Below, in pieces: positions 24,885 to 33,613 of a stretch of 64,000 nt of DNA (its first letter is position 1; each line of letters begins with the position of its first letter). The notes under the pieces are model-generated. The model saw only the letters and a program-made list of their open reading frames with translations, did not search any database and was not told the DNA's origin. Both the position numbers and the translations under genes were made by a program. The DNA is from JACVRW01 sp963850205 (GTDB lineage: Bacteria > Actinomycetota > Thermoleophilia > Solirubrobacterales > Thermoleophilaceae), in contig CAWKKJ010000014.1 of assembly GCA_963850205.1 (NCBI GenBank), forward strand, positions 248,001 to 312,000, in the 5' to 3' direction.

Positions 24885-26174
24885 TCACGGTTGTTCGGTT
24901 CGGAGGTGGCGGTCAAGGAAGCCGACTACGCGCTGCTCGTATTCACGGGGCCGTGCTTCGAGGGCCCCGACGTGACCGGCTCCGGGGACGCCCCAGATGG
25001 CCTTGGGTTCGCGGGCGGCGCGGTAGTAGGCGGTGTTGAAGCGGCGCTCTTCGCCCGCATCTACCGCGGGTGAGTAGATGAGGAACATCGCCGCGGGCGC
25101 GATCCGGTCCACCTGGTCGATCAGGTGCTCCGGCGGCGCGGAGTCCGAGAAGACGGCCGTGCCTGCGCTGATCACCGAGTTCATGACCACTGGTGCCCAC
25201 GGGCTACCGGACACGCTCCGCAGCTCGCTGCCCGAGCGGGCGCTGGCGCCCTCCGACACCACGGCCCGGAGGTCGTTGCTGTGCGCTGCCGCCTGCAAGA
25301 AGGTCTCCCCACCGACGGACAGCCCCACACCGCCGATGCGGCCGGTCTCGACGTCGGGCCGGCGCTTGAGGAAGTCAACGGCGGCGATGAGGTCGAGCTC
25401 GCCCTCGTCCCACGCGTACGGGTTGGGGTCGCCGTCGCTCCCACCCTCGCCGCGCCGGTCGAAGATCAGCACGCCGTAGCCGTGGCGGGCGAGCATGCGG
25501 GCCGGGCGCTGGCTGCCCTTGCGGCCGAACGCGACGATCACCGCCGCGCCGTTCTTCGAGGGCACGTACGTCCCCTGGAGGGTCAGACCGTCGCTGGTGT
25601 GCAGTTCGACATCCTCGACGGCAGTGCTGCCCAGGTCGATTGAGGCCACCGGCGGCCGGGCCGCGTGAGTGCCCACGTAGGCGTAGCCCAGTGGGAACAC
25701 GACAAAGAGGGCGCCGACCAGACTCGCGGCGGCGATCGCGGCCCGGCGCAGGATGCGGCGCGGCAGGCTGCCCTCGCGCCGGCGGGTCGTCCACAGCGTG
25801 ACCAGGCCGAGCCCCAGCAGGGCCATGCCGGCGCCCAGGGCCACCAGCCCGGTGAAGTCGTCGCCCGAGGGGCCGACCTTCGTCGTGTAATGCACCGCCT
25901 CAATCCCCGTGGCGATCCCGAACACGCCGGTCAGCAGGGCGATCGCCGCGCGAGCCCCGCCCGGTACCCGGGCGTACGCGGCCGCGGCCAGGCCCAGAAC
26001 GGCCAGCGGCACCAGGCCGCTCACGAGGTGGTCGCCGGCCGAGGTGCCGGGCTGGGGCTGAATAAACGAGTCGTCGGCCACATGGAGGGCGATCAGCCCG
26101 GCCGCCGCGTAGAAAAACGCATGCCGGGCGCTCCAGCGCCCGGCTCGGGCGGCAATGTTGCGAGAGCTGCTCAT
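24885..26174 (-). CDS. Membrane-anchored alpha/beta hydrolase
   Basis: 429 residues. Four to five N-terminal membrane helices (FFYAAAGLIALHVADDSF; LVPLAVLGLAAAAYA; AAIALLTGVFGIATGI; LVALGAGMALLGLGLVTLW; AAIAAASLVGALFVVFPLGY) are followed by an extracytoplasmic alpha/beta hydrolase domain. The likely nucleophile elbow is GVGLSVGGET and the catalytic His is in GVPGAGHVGALEA. LIFDRRGEGGSDG is the family strand-turn. The start at 26174 overlaps the stop of the 77-residue gene (TGATG); the long frame further upstream is spurious. Substrate unknown. Confidence 0.85.
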   Translation of the reverse strand: MSSSRNIAARAGRWSARHAFFYAAAGLIALHVADDSFIQPQPGTSAGDHLVSGLVPLAVLGLAAAAYARVPGGARAAIALLTGVFGIATGIEAVHYTTKVGPSGDDFTGLVALGAGMALLGLGLVTLWTTRRREGSLPRRILRRAAIAAASLVGALFVVFPLGYAYVGTHAARPPVASIDLGSTAVEDVELHTSDGLTLQGTYVPSKNGAAVIVAFGRKGSQRPARMLARHGYGVLIFDRRGEGGSDGDPNPYAWDEGELDLIAAVDFLKRRPDVETGRIGGVGLSVGGETFLQAAAHSNDLRAVVSEGASARSGSELRSVSGSPWAPVVMNSVISAGTAVFSDSAPPEHLIDQVDRIAPAAMFLIYSPAVDAGEERRFNTAYYRAAREPKAIWGVPGAGHVGALEARPREYEQRVVGFLDRHLRTEQP

Positions 26175-26407
26175 CACTCCTCCCGTCGTGGCGGAGGCGA
26201 CGGCGCGACCTGCTCCTGAACGGACACAAGCTCGAGTCCGAAGCTCCGCAGACGGTCGAGGAAGCCATGGAGCTGGCCCTGGTCGAAGGGCTCGGTGAGG
26301 AGCCACGTCTGCCCGTCGCCAGGTTCGACCGAGGCGCCGGGGAAGGCCAGCGCGAAACGCTCGCTCATCCTGCCCCGCACGACGATCGTGTACTTCGTTG
26401 CGTCCAC
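26174..26407 (-). CDS. Small conserved hypothetical protein
   Basis: 77 residues starting MDATKYTIVVRGRMSERFAL. It has an alternating beta-alpha-beta pattern (TWLLTEPFDQGQLHGFLDRL; FGLELVSVQEQ) suggesting a small ferredoxin-like fold, with a Pro-rich end. Coupled to the membrane hydrolase by a TGATG overlap. The function is unknown; it might regulate or bind the hydrolase. Confidence 0.65.
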   Translation of the reverse strand: MDATKYTIVVRGRMSERFALAFPGASVEPGDGQTWLLTEPFDQGQLHGFLDRLRSFGLELVSVQEQVAPSPPPRREE

Positions 26408-26517
26408 CAGGCCTCACTCGGTTCGTGTTTTCCGATGTGCGGCCACCTTGTCTCGGCGCTGGGTGAGCGGTCATCACCCAGGGGCACATACACCCTGGGT
26501 GATTGCGCTCGCCTTGT

Positions 26518-28764
26518 TCAGAAGAGCTCGAGCTCGCGTGCCCGGGCCACGGCGTCGGCGCGTCCCGACACGCCGAGCTTGCGATAGATGCTCTTGCAGT
26601 GGGTCTTCACCGTGTTGAAGGAGATGTAGAGCGCGTTGCCGATCTCGCGCTGGGAGAGATCCCCGCTGAGGAGCCGCAGCACGGCGATTTCCCGGTCGCT
26701 GAACTCCTCCGCGGAGACCGGCCCCGGCCGCGTCCGTGACACCCGCAGCCTGCGCTCCTCGGTCTCCAGCAGGGCGGTGGCCACCGGGCCCGGGTCGGGA
26801 CAGGACTCGAGGGTCCAGCGGGCGTCGGCCAGGAACTGGCGGGCGCTCTCCCGGTCGCCTCCCTCGTGGGCAGCGCGGGAGAGCAGCACGAGCGTCGCCA
26901 CCGCCTCGATCTGCTGGCTCACGCGCCGCGTGAGCTCGAGGGCGCGCTCGAGGTCCGCGCATCCCTCCTCCCCGGCGCCGTCGAGCAGCAGAACTCCACC
27001 GCGCGCGGCGTGGCCGGGGGCGTTGATCCAGGACTCCAGTAGCCCGGCCTCCTCCGAGAGAGCAAACGCGGCCGCGGCGCGCTCGCGAGCGGCCCGCGCG
27101 TCGCCGAAGAGCAGCTCGACGAGAGCCAGCATGCCGAGCGCGGAGATCGCGGGGGCGTGGAACTCGGCCGCGCGTCCGAGCCTCAAGCCGGCTTCGAGCC
27201 GCTCGACGCCCTCGCCGGGGTCACCGAGCCAGTAGACGGCGGAGCCCAGGGGAGTGGACGTCACGGCGTCCCACGGTGAGGCCTCGCTCTCGCCGGCGAG
27301 CGCGCTCTCGCCGATTCCACGACAGCCGCCAAGGTCCCCCGTCAGCCAGCGGTGGACGGTGCGCAGGCAGGCCGCTGCAGCCGGCCCGGAAGCGAACCCG
27401 TCGTAGAACGGGCCGGCCGCCGGCGCCTCCGCGGCCCGGGCCAGCCATGGCTCCACGTCATCGAGGTCGCCCGAGCCGATCGCCGTCATGGCCCGGCCGA
27501 CGCACAGGCGGGCATCGTGTTCCTGCGTCTCGCGCGGAAGGGCATCGAGCCAGCGCCTGACTGTCTCGTGCTCGCCCGAGGTAACCAACGGCATCCACCC
27601 CTCGGCCACCTGTTCGGCCGCCGAGGCAGTGTCGCCCGCCGCGATGGTGTGCGCGATCGCCTGAGAGGGCATCTCGCGCTCGCGCAGCCAGGCGGCCGCG
27701 CGGCGGTGGAGCTCGCGCTCGCGCGCCGGATCGGCCAGCCGCAGCTCGTGGCGGAGCAGCTCGGCGAAGAGGTGGTGGTAGCGGTACCACTCCCGTCTGG
27801 TGTCGAGCGGCACGAGAAAGAGGTTCGAGGACTCGATGGTCCTCAGCACCGCGGCGGAGCCTTCGCGGCCAGTCACGGCATCGCAGAGCCGGGCGTCGAA
27901 GCGGTCGAGCACCGACGTAGCCAGCAGAAAGTCTCGGAGATCGTCGTCCTGCCCAGCCAGCACCTCGGCGGTCAGGTAGTCCACCACCAGGCGGTCGTCC
28001 CCGGTGAAGTCACGGATGAACTCGTGCGCGTCGTCTCGTCCCTGTAGCGAGAGCGCGGCGAGGTAGAGGCCGGCCGGCCACCCCTCGGTGCGCTCCACGA
28101 GCCGGGTGACGTCCTCGCCCGTGAGATCTCGATGTTCGGCCTGCTCGAGCAGAGTGGCGGCCTCGGCACTGGAGAAGCGAAGCTCGGTCGTGGTCACCTC
28201 GCGCAGGTCTCCCCGGCCGCGCAGGCGGGCTAGCGGGAGCGGAGGTTCCGCACGGGTAGAGATCACGAGTTCCAGCGTCGGCGGGAGATGGTCGAGCAGA
28301 AACGCGACGGCCTCGTGAATCTCGGAGCTCGTGATCACGTGGTAGTCGTCGATAGCCAGCACGGCCGGGCTCGGCAGCGCCTCCAGCTCATTGATCAGGA
28401 GCGGAAGCACGTCGTCCACCAGGCTTACCGCCGGAGCGCGCAGCACCTCCGCGGAGCGTTCGCCCACCTCGGGCGCGATCGAGCGAAGCGCTTCGATGGC
28501 GTAGAGGAAGAACCGAACCGGGTCGTTGTCGCCAGGGTCGAGTCCCAGCCACGCGAAGGGACGCTGCTCCGAGTCCTCGGCCTCCCAGGCGGCCAGAAGG
28601 CTCGACTTTCCCCAACCCGCCGGCGCCCGGACGAGCGTGAGGCGCGGAGTCGGGCCCCGCCCCAGGCGTGCGAGCAGGGCTTCGCGACGGACCATCTCAC
28701 GGGCCACCGGGGGGAGCAGCTTCGTTCGTATGAGTGCGGCGCGTGGCGTCTCTACCTGCGACAC
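26518..28764 (-). CDS. LuxR family ATP-dependent transcriptional regulator (MalT-like)
   Basis: 748 residues. It starts near TKLLPPVAREMVRREALLAR and has a P-loop (VRAPAGWGKSSLLAAWE) and Walker B-like AVLAIDDYHVI of the STAND ATPase type. A long TPR-like helical middle follows, then a C-terminal LuxR helix-turn-helix (LSQREIGNALYISFNTVKTH). It probably activates target operons when an inducer and ATP are bound. GTG 28764 (MSQVETPRA) is chosen because the conserved N-terminus begins there; the longer upstream frame is antisense to the divergent K+ channel gene. Candidate targets are the two genes downstream, but no site is recognised. Confidence 0.9.
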   Translation of the reverse strand: MSQVETPRAALIRTKLLPPVAREMVRREALLARLGRGPTPRLTLVRAPAGWGKSSLLAAWEAEDSEQRPFAWLGLDPGDNDPVRFFLYAIEALRSIAPEVGERSAEVLRAPAVSLVDDVLPLLINELEALPSPAVLAIDDYHVITSSEIHEAVAFLLDHLPPTLELVISTRAEPPLPLARLRGRGDLREVTTTELRFSSAEAATLLEQAEHRDLTGEDVTRLVERTEGWPAGLYLAALSLQGRDDAHEFIRDFTGDDRLVVDYLTAEVLAGQDDDLRDFLLATSVLDRFDARLCDAVTGREGSAAVLRTIESSNLFLVPLDTRREWYRYHHLFAELLRHELRLADPARERELHRRAAAWLREREMPSQAIAHTIAAGDTASAAEQVAEGWMPLVTSGEHETVRRWLDALPRETQEHDARLCVGRAMTAIGSGDLDDVEPWLARAAEAPAAGPFYDGFASGPAAAACLRTVHRWLTGDLGGCRGIGESALAGESEASPWDAVTSTPLGSAVYWLGDPGEGVERLEAGLRLGRAAEFHAPAISALGMLALVELLFGDARAARERAAAAFALSEEAGLLESWINAPGHAARGGVLLLDGAGEEGCADLERALELTRRVSQQIEAVATLVLLSRAAHEGGDRESARQFLADARWTLESCPDPGPVATALLETEERRLRVSRTRPGPVSAEEFSDREIAVLRLLSGDLSQREIGNALYISFNTVKTHCKSIYRKLGVSGRADAVARARELELF

Positions 28765-28833
28765 GCGCAGAACATAGACCGCGGGCTGGCCCGCTCGTGA
28801 TCCGGCCGGACCGGCGGGGATACTCGCTCCCGC

Positions 28834-29298
28834 GTGGCGGACCCCGACCAACCCCCACCCGACGATCGAGTGCTTCCGTCCTGGGTGGACCGCTGGCTGT
28901 TCGGCCAGCCGCTCAAGGTGCGGCGCGCCACGCAGATCATCGCCGTCACCTCGCTGGTGCTGACGGTCGCGGGTGGCATCGCGGCACGTCTGATCGACCC
29001 GAAGGACTTCGACAGCATCGGTGACAGCCTGTGGTGGGCGCTGCAGACCGTGACGACGGTGGGCTACGGGGACGTCGTGCCTCAGCGCACTACGGGCCGT
29101 CTGATCGGGGCCGTGCTCATGCTTCAGGGCCTCGCGCTGGCAGCGGTCGTCACCGCAGCGGTCACGGCGATGTTCATCGACCAGGCGCGGCAGCGAGGGC
29201 GCGGTTCCGAGGGGCAGATCCTGGCCAAGCTCGAGCAGATCGAGGCCCGCCTCGCGGAGATGGAGTCGGCTCGCAAGGGCAACCCTCCCAACAGCTAA
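28834..29298 (+). CDS. Two-helix potassium channel
   Basis: 154 residues from GTG. Two membrane helices flank the pore loop with the K+ selectivity filter TVTTVGYGDVVPQ. The C-terminal 35 residues form a short charged coiled coil (ILAKLEQIEARLAEMESA) that could drive tetramer assembly. No RCK/TrkA domain is attached. The end overlaps the convergent methyltransferase gene by 4 bases. Confidence 0.93.
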   Translation: MADPDQPPPDDRVLPSWVDRWLFGQPLKVRRATQIIAVTSLVLTVAGGIAARLIDPKDFDSIGDSLWWALQTVTTVGYGDVVPQRTTGRLIGAVLMLQGLALAAVVTAAVTAMFIDQARQRGRGSEGQILAKLEQIEARLAEMESARKGNPPNS

Positions 29299-29927
29299 GC
29301 CGGCTTGACCCCGACGAGCAGGGCCATCTCCAGCCACTTCCAGTAGCAGTCGACGTCCTCGAAGCCGAGCTCCCGCAGCCAGCCCAGCTGCGTCTCGACG
29401 TCGAGCAGCCGGTCGGAAGGGTCCTCCTCGTCGGGGGCCTCGCAGATCGCGGCCATGAAGGCGCGGTGGAGGCGCACCGACGCCGAGGCCACGTGCTCGA
29501 AGTTGACGAACACCCCACCGGGCTCGAGCAGGGCGAACGCCTCTCCGTACAGCGACCGCTTGCGGTCGTGCTCGAGGTGGTGGATCGCGAACGAGGACAC
29601 GACCGCGTCGAAGCGACCGAGCGCGGGCAGCGGCTCGGCCAGATCGTGGTCGATCAGCTCGAAGCGCTCGTCCCCGCCGAAACGCCTCCGGGCGGCCTGC
29701 AGCATGGGCTCGGAAACGTCGATCCCCACGCCCACGGTGTCGGGACGGTCGGCGCCTAGCAGGGCGAGCAGCCGGCCGTCACCCGTGCCCAGGTCGAGGA
29801 TCCGGGGAGCGCCGAGTGGTATGTGCTCGAGCAGCACGGCCTCGCCCTCGCTGCGGTGGGGGAACCCGTCGGCTCGGGCGAGATAGCGCTGGGCGTGCTC
29901 CTGGGTGGACCATTCCGCGCCGGGCAT
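29295..29927 (-). CDS. Class I SAM-dependent methyltransferase
   Basis: 210 residues from ATG 29927 (MPGAEWSTQEHAQRYLARAD). Motif I is ILDLGTGDGRLLALLG, motif II VGIDVSEPMLQAA, and post-I SSFAIHHLEHDRK matches Methyltransf_25/ubiE-type enzymes. The substrate is unknown. The frame is open up to 30020, but that would overlap the start region of the divergent aldehyde dehydrogenase. Confidence 0.87.
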   Translation of the reverse strand: MPGAEWSTQEHAQRYLARADGFPHRSEGEAVLLEHIPLGAPRILDLGTGDGRLLALLGADRPDTVGVGIDVSEPMLQAARRRFGGDERFELIDHDLAEPLPALGRFDAVVSSFAIHHLEHDRKRSLYGEAFALLEPGGVFVNFEHVASASVRLHRAFMAAICEAPDEEDPSDRLLDVETQLGWLRELGFEDVDCYWKWLEMALLVGVKPA

Positions 29928-29997
29928 GCGGGCATCATCGCGCCTCGCCGTCTGCGATAGCCTCGCCCGCGATGCACGTTGAAACAGAGGGGGCTCC

Positions 29998-31368
29998 ATG
30001 AGTGAGTATGCGGTGGTCAATCCGGCGACCGGAGAGACGGTCCAGACCTATCCCACGATCGGCGACGACGAGCTGACCGAGGCGATCGGCCGCGCCGACG
30101 CGGCCCACCGCGACTGGGGCCGCTCGTCGACGGTGGAGGAGCGCGCGCAGCTTCTGCGGCGCGTCGGCGAGATCTACACCGAGGAACGCCAGCGGCTGGC
30201 CGAGATCATCGTTCGCGAGATGGGCAAGCCGATCGAGCAGTCGCTGGGCGAGGTCGACTTCTGCGTCGACATCTACAACTTCTACGCCGACAACGGGCCA
30301 TCGCTACTTGCCGACGAGCCGATCGAGCTCGCCGAGGGCGATGGCTCGGCCTTCGTGCGCCGCACCTCGTTCGGCGTGCTGCTGGGCATCATGCCCTGGA
30401 ACTACCCGTATTACCAGGTGGCGCGCTTCGCTGGCCCGAACCTGGTCATCGGCAACGCGATCCTGCTCAAGCACGCGCCGCAGTGCCCCGAGTCGGCGGC
30501 GGCGATGGAGGAGATCTTCCACCAGGCCGGCTTCCCCGCGGACGCGTACATCAACATCTACGCGACCAACGACCAGATCGCGGACGTGATCGCCGACCCG
30601 CGCGTCGCGGGCGTGTCGTTGACCGGATCCGAGCGAGCGGGCGCGGCCGTGGCCGAGACCGCCGGGCGCAACCTCAAGAAGGTGGTGCTGGAGCTCGGCG
30701 GCTCCGATCCCTTCCTGCTGCTCAGCACCGACGATATGGATGCGGCGGTCGAATCCGCCGTGGGCGCCCGGCTCGAGAACACCGGCCAGGCCTGTAACGC
30801 GGCGAAGCGCTTCGTCGTCATGGATGAGCTGTACGAGCCCTTCGTCGAGAAGTTCACGGCCGCCCTCAGCGAGGTCAAGCCCGAGGACCCGAGCTCACCG
30901 GACACCACCATCGGCCCCCTCTCCTCGTCGAGCGCCGGCGACCGTCTGGAGGACCAGGTGAAGCGGGCGGTCGATCAGGGCGCGACCCTGGTGACCGGGG
31001 GTGACCGCGACGGCAACTACTACTCGGCCACGCTGCTCACGGACATCAGCGAGAACAATGACGCCTACCACGAGGAGTTCTTCGGCCCGGTCGCCGCCGT
31101 GTACCGGGTCGGCTCCGAGGACGAGGCGATCGAGCTGGCCAACGACACCCCCTTCGGCCTGGGCTCCTACATCTACACCACCGACTCCGAACAGGCGCTG
31201 CGCGTGGCCGACCGGATCGAGGCGGGGATGGTGTTCGTGAACGCGGTCGGCGCCGAGAGCGCCGAGCTGCCCTTCGGCGGAGTGAAGCGCTCCGGGTTCG
31301 GGCGTGAGCTGGGCCGCTTCGGCGCCGACGAGTTCGTCAACAAGAAACTGATCCGCGTCGGGGACTGA
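29998..31368 (+). CDS. NAD(P)-dependent succinate-semialdehyde dehydrogenase-type aldehyde dehydrogenase
   Basis: 456 residues of the ALDH superfamily close to succinate-semialdehyde dehydrogenases. It has IMPWNYPYYQ, the catalytic Glu in LELGGSDPF, the catalytic Cys in NTGQACNAAKRF and the end motif LPFGGVKRSGFGRELG. ATG 29998 follows a weak purine-rich site (cagagggggctcc). The length fits the short gabD-like group. Single-gene unit; the downstream gap holds a long palindrome. Confidence 0.92.
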   Translation: MSEYAVVNPATGETVQTYPTIGDDELTEAIGRADAAHRDWGRSSTVEERAQLLRRVGEIYTEERQRLAEIIVREMGKPIEQSLGEVDFCVDIYNFYADNGPSLLADEPIELAEGDGSAFVRRTSFGVLLGIMPWNYPYYQVARFAGPNLVIGNAILLKHAPQCPESAAAMEEIFHQAGFPADAYINIYATNDQIADVIADPRVAGVSLTGSERAGAAVAETAGRNLKKVVLELGGSDPFLLLSTDDMDAAVESAVGARLENTGQACNAAKRFVVMDELYEPFVEKFTAALSEVKPEDPSSPDTTIGPLSSSSAGDRLEDQVKRAVDQGATLVTGGDRDGNYYSATLLTDISENNDAYHEEFFGPVAAVYRVGSEDEAIELANDTPFGLGSYIYTTDSEQALRVADRIEAGMVFVNAVGAESAELPFGGVKRSGFGRELGRFGADEFVNKKLIRVGD

Positions 31369-31370
31369 GC

Positions 31371-31522
31371 CTGGATCGCACCGCCCTGACGGCGTTTCCT
31401 CACCGGAGTGCTTTCGCCAGGCTCCACCGGCTCGCTCGCGAGGGCTTTACCCTCGCTCCGCTCGCCGTCGGCCCCTGGCTCGGCCTCCGGCGCGGAAACA
31501 CTCGCCAGTTCGGTGGATCCAG
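31371..31522. repeat. 152-bp imperfect palindrome between convergent genes
   Basis: The ends CTGGATC (31371-31377) and GATCCAG (31516-31522) pair. The central hairpin GAGGG-cttta-CCCTC (31440-31454) lies exactly at the midpoint, and intermediate blocks such as CACCG/CGGTG, TTTCC/GGAAA and CCAGG/CCTGG also pair. It fills the gap between two converging genes, so it could end transcription from both sides, but it is much longer than a usual terminator and could be a small palindromic mobile element. Confidence 0.7.
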
Positions 31523-31548
31523 ACTGAGGTCAGCCGGCGGACCCTGAT

Positions 31549-32199
31549 CTAGCCGTTCTCGCGGATGCCCGCTCGCCGGAGCGCGGCCGCGCGCTTGTCC
31601 TGAATGCCGGCCCCGGCCGACGCCCTCTCGGCGGCTGGGACGGGCTGGTAGGTGAGGATGGCGATGCCGTCACCGACGGTCCGGGTGTCGAGGAGGCGCA
31701 TGGGCTTCTTGTCGCTGGTATCGCCGAAGAGGCGCTCGCCGGCCCCGAGCACGACCGGATAGACCTGCACGCGCAGCTCGTCGACGAGGTCGTGCTCGAG
31801 CAGCGTGCGCGCGAGCTGGAAGCTGGCCAGGACGACGATCTCTCCGTCGAGCTCCTGCTTCAGCTTCGAGACCTCGGTCACCACGTCGCCGCGCAGCAGC
31901 GTCGAGTTGTTCCAGCCGGGATCCTCGAGGGTCGAGGACACGACGTACTTCGGCAGGCTGTTCAACCTGTCCGCCAGCTCGCCGCCCCGGGATGGCCAGG
32001 TCGCGGCGAAGAACTCGTAGCTGCGCCGGCCCAGCAGCAGGGCCTCGGCGCCCAGCGCCTCGTCGAGGGTGAACCTGTTGCCGTCCGCGCCGCGATCGAT
32101 CTCGAAGAACCAGCCGCCGAGCCTGAAGCCCTCGACACCGGCCGGGTCCTCGACCACCCCGTCGAGCGAGACGTTTGCGTTCAGGACGATCGTTCCCAT
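31549..32199 (-). CDS. Dihydrofolate reductase family protein (RibD C-terminal type)
   Basis: 216 residues of the RibD C-terminal/DHFR-like fold: IVLNANVSLDGVVEDP at the start, LLGRRSYEFFAATWP, YVVSSTLEDPGWNN and DLVDELRVQVYPVVLGAGERLF. These stand-alone actinobacterial proteins are annotated as reductases of unknown substrate. The last 30 residues (ERASAGAGIQDKRAAALRRA) are not part of the fold. Confidence 0.87.
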   Translation of the reverse strand: MGTIVLNANVSLDGVVEDPAGVEGFRLGGWFFEIDRGADGNRFTLDEALGAEALLLGRRSYEFFAATWPSRGGELADRLNSLPKYVVSSTLEDPGWNNSTLLRGDVVTEVSKLKQELDGEIVVLASFQLARTLLEHDLVDELRVQVYPVVLGAGERLFGDTSDKKPMRLLDTRTVGDGIAILTYQPVPAAERASAGAGIQDKRAAALRRAGIRENG

Positions 32200-32340
32200 G
32201 TCGGTTTCCTCTCGTTGCCGCTGTCTGGCCTGGTCACTGCTGGTTGAGACACCGGCGGCGGCGAGAACGGCCCTGTGCTCGCGTGATCACGGACGTGCCG
32301 CCGACCGCGTTCATAGGCGTCGTCTACGCTGCGGCCGCAG

Positions 32341-32550
32341 ATGGCGCGAACGCCGGACAAGCCCGCGGGCGGCAACAGAGCATCAAGAGCAGTCGCCCAC
32401 GCGCGGCGCATGTGGCCCTACCTGCTGATCGCCTGGGAGCGCTGGCAATCGCTTCCCGAGGCGGAGAAGGAGCGCTACAAGCGCCAGGCGCAACAGTACG
32501 CAGACCGGGCGAAGAAGCTGCTTGACGAGAGGCGCCGGAAAGCCCCTTAG
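32341..32550 (+). CDS. Small basic hypothetical protein
   Basis: 69 residues. The central part (MWPYLLIAWERWQSLPEAEK) is followed by a charged helix (ERYKRQAQQYADRAKKLLDE), a compact helical protein with strong positive charge. The aromatic/charged pattern is protein-like and differs from shadow frames in this GC-rich DNA. Function unknown. It is divergent from the DHFR-like gene and ends 14 bases before the convergent MscS-type gene. Confidence 0.55.
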   Translation: MARTPDKPAGGNRASRAVAHARRMWPYLLIAWERWQSLPEAEKERYKRQAQQYADRAKKLLDERRRKAP

Positions 32551-32564
32551 CGGTCGGGCCGGCG

Positions 32565-33395
32565 TCAGCGGGTGGGAGGGCCGCTGCCGGCCTGAGGCTC
32601 CTGGATCTCAACCACAGACTCGACCAGCAGATGGTTGGGCACCCGCACACGGCCCTTGTCGGTGCCGAGCACGGTTGCCTCGGCCTCGATCGCCAGGATC
32701 CGTCCTCCCCATTCCCCCAGCTGTATCGTCTCGCCGACCTCGAAGGCACTGCGCACGAATCGCCCCGCGTTCAGCGACCGCGCCATCTCTCGGCCCCCGA
32801 GACCGAACGCGATGGCAAAGACCGCGGCCACGCCGGCGAGCACGATTCCTACGACGAGAATCAACAGCTGGGTGGAGACTCCAACCTGCGCCGCCGCGGT
32901 GATGGCAAAGATCGCCAGAGTGCCGACCTGGGCCAGCTGCCCCAGCGGTATGGGGAAGTCCATCTGACCTGCCAGCCGGTCCACCCGGTCCCGCACCAGG
33001 CCGGCCACGACGACTCCCGCCAGCAGGATCGCCAGCGCACCGATCAGTCTCGGGAGGAACAGGAGAGCCTCGTTCAACGACTGGCTCAACGGCTCCAGGC
33101 CGAGAAGGGTAAGCGCCGCGAAGACCGCAATGACGCTGAGCGTGATTCGCACCGCCGCGGCCGTAACGGTCACAAGGGACGCCGGCAGGCCCGCGCGTCC
33201 GAGTGTCTCGTTCACGCGCCAGCCGTCGGCGAGGTCGTCTACCCCGGCGGCCCGCAAACCCCGGCGGACGAGCCATCCCACAAGCCTTGCCAGCAGAAGA
33301 CCGACAACCAGGAGGACGAGAGCGCCCAAGAGCTGCGGGAGAAAGTCGCCGAGGGTGTCACCGGCCCGCTCCAGGATGCTCGCGGACAGGCTCAT
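32565..33395 (-). CDS. Mechanosensitive ion channel family protein
   Basis: 276 residues with four to five membrane helices (LLGALVLLVVGLLLARLVGW; ITLSVIAVFAALTLLGL; LIGALAILLAGVVVAGLV; LAIFAITAAAQVG; LLILVVGIVLAGVAAVFAIA). A soluble beta domain of MscS type follows (FEVGETIQLGEWGGRILAIE, TDKGRVRVPNHLLVE). It may release solutes on membrane tension. Last gene of an operon with the 73-residue protein and the ECF sigma factor (4-base overlaps). Confidence 0.85.
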   Translation of the reverse strand: MSLSASILERAGDTLGDFLPQLLGALVLLVVGLLLARLVGWLVRRGLRAAGVDDLADGWRVNETLGRAGLPASLVTVTAAAVRITLSVIAVFAALTLLGLEPLSQSLNEALLFLPRLIGALAILLAGVVVAGLVRDRVDRLAGQMDFPIPLGQLAQVGTLAIFAITAAAQVGVSTQLLILVVGIVLAGVAAVFAIAFGLGGREMARSLNAGRFVRSAFEVGETIQLGEWGGRILAIEAEATVLGTDKGRVRVPNHLLVESVVEIQEPQAGSGPPTR

Positions 33396-33613
33396 TCCGC
33401 CTTGCCTTTGCGCCGTCCCACCAAGATGCTGGCTCCGATGGCGCCCAGCAGCCTTCCGAAGTACAGAAGGTAGGGGCGCACCGGGTACTGCCAGCGAGCG
33501 GCACGCACCACGGCCGGAACGAGCGCCGTACCAGGCACGGGCGGATCCTCGGACAGGTCATCGAGATAGCTGCGCAGGCGCGGCTCAGGCCCGTGCTCGG
33601 AATCGGCGCTCAT
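33392..33613 (-). CDS. Small protein between ECF sigma factor and channel genes
   Basis: 73 residues: a charged N-terminal half (EPRLRSYLDDLSEDPPVPGT) and a mildly hydrophobic end (YFGRLLGAIGASILVGRRKG) that could be one membrane segment. It overlaps the sigma factor stop and the channel start by 4 bases each. Position immediately after an ECF sigma gene is where anti-sigma factors are found, but it lacks a recognisable zinc-binding or anti-sigma motif. The role is inferred only from context. Confidence 0.65.
   Translation of the reverse strand: MSADSEHGPEPRLRSYLDDLSEDPPVPGTALVPAVVRAARWQYPVRPYLLYFGRLLGAIGASILVGRRKGKAE

Noticed and set aside
28765..29337. Upstream extension of the LuxR/MalT-like regulator frame
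   Set aside because: It is antisense to the potassium channel gene, which has a clear selectivity filter; the conserved regulator N-terminus begins near 28764.
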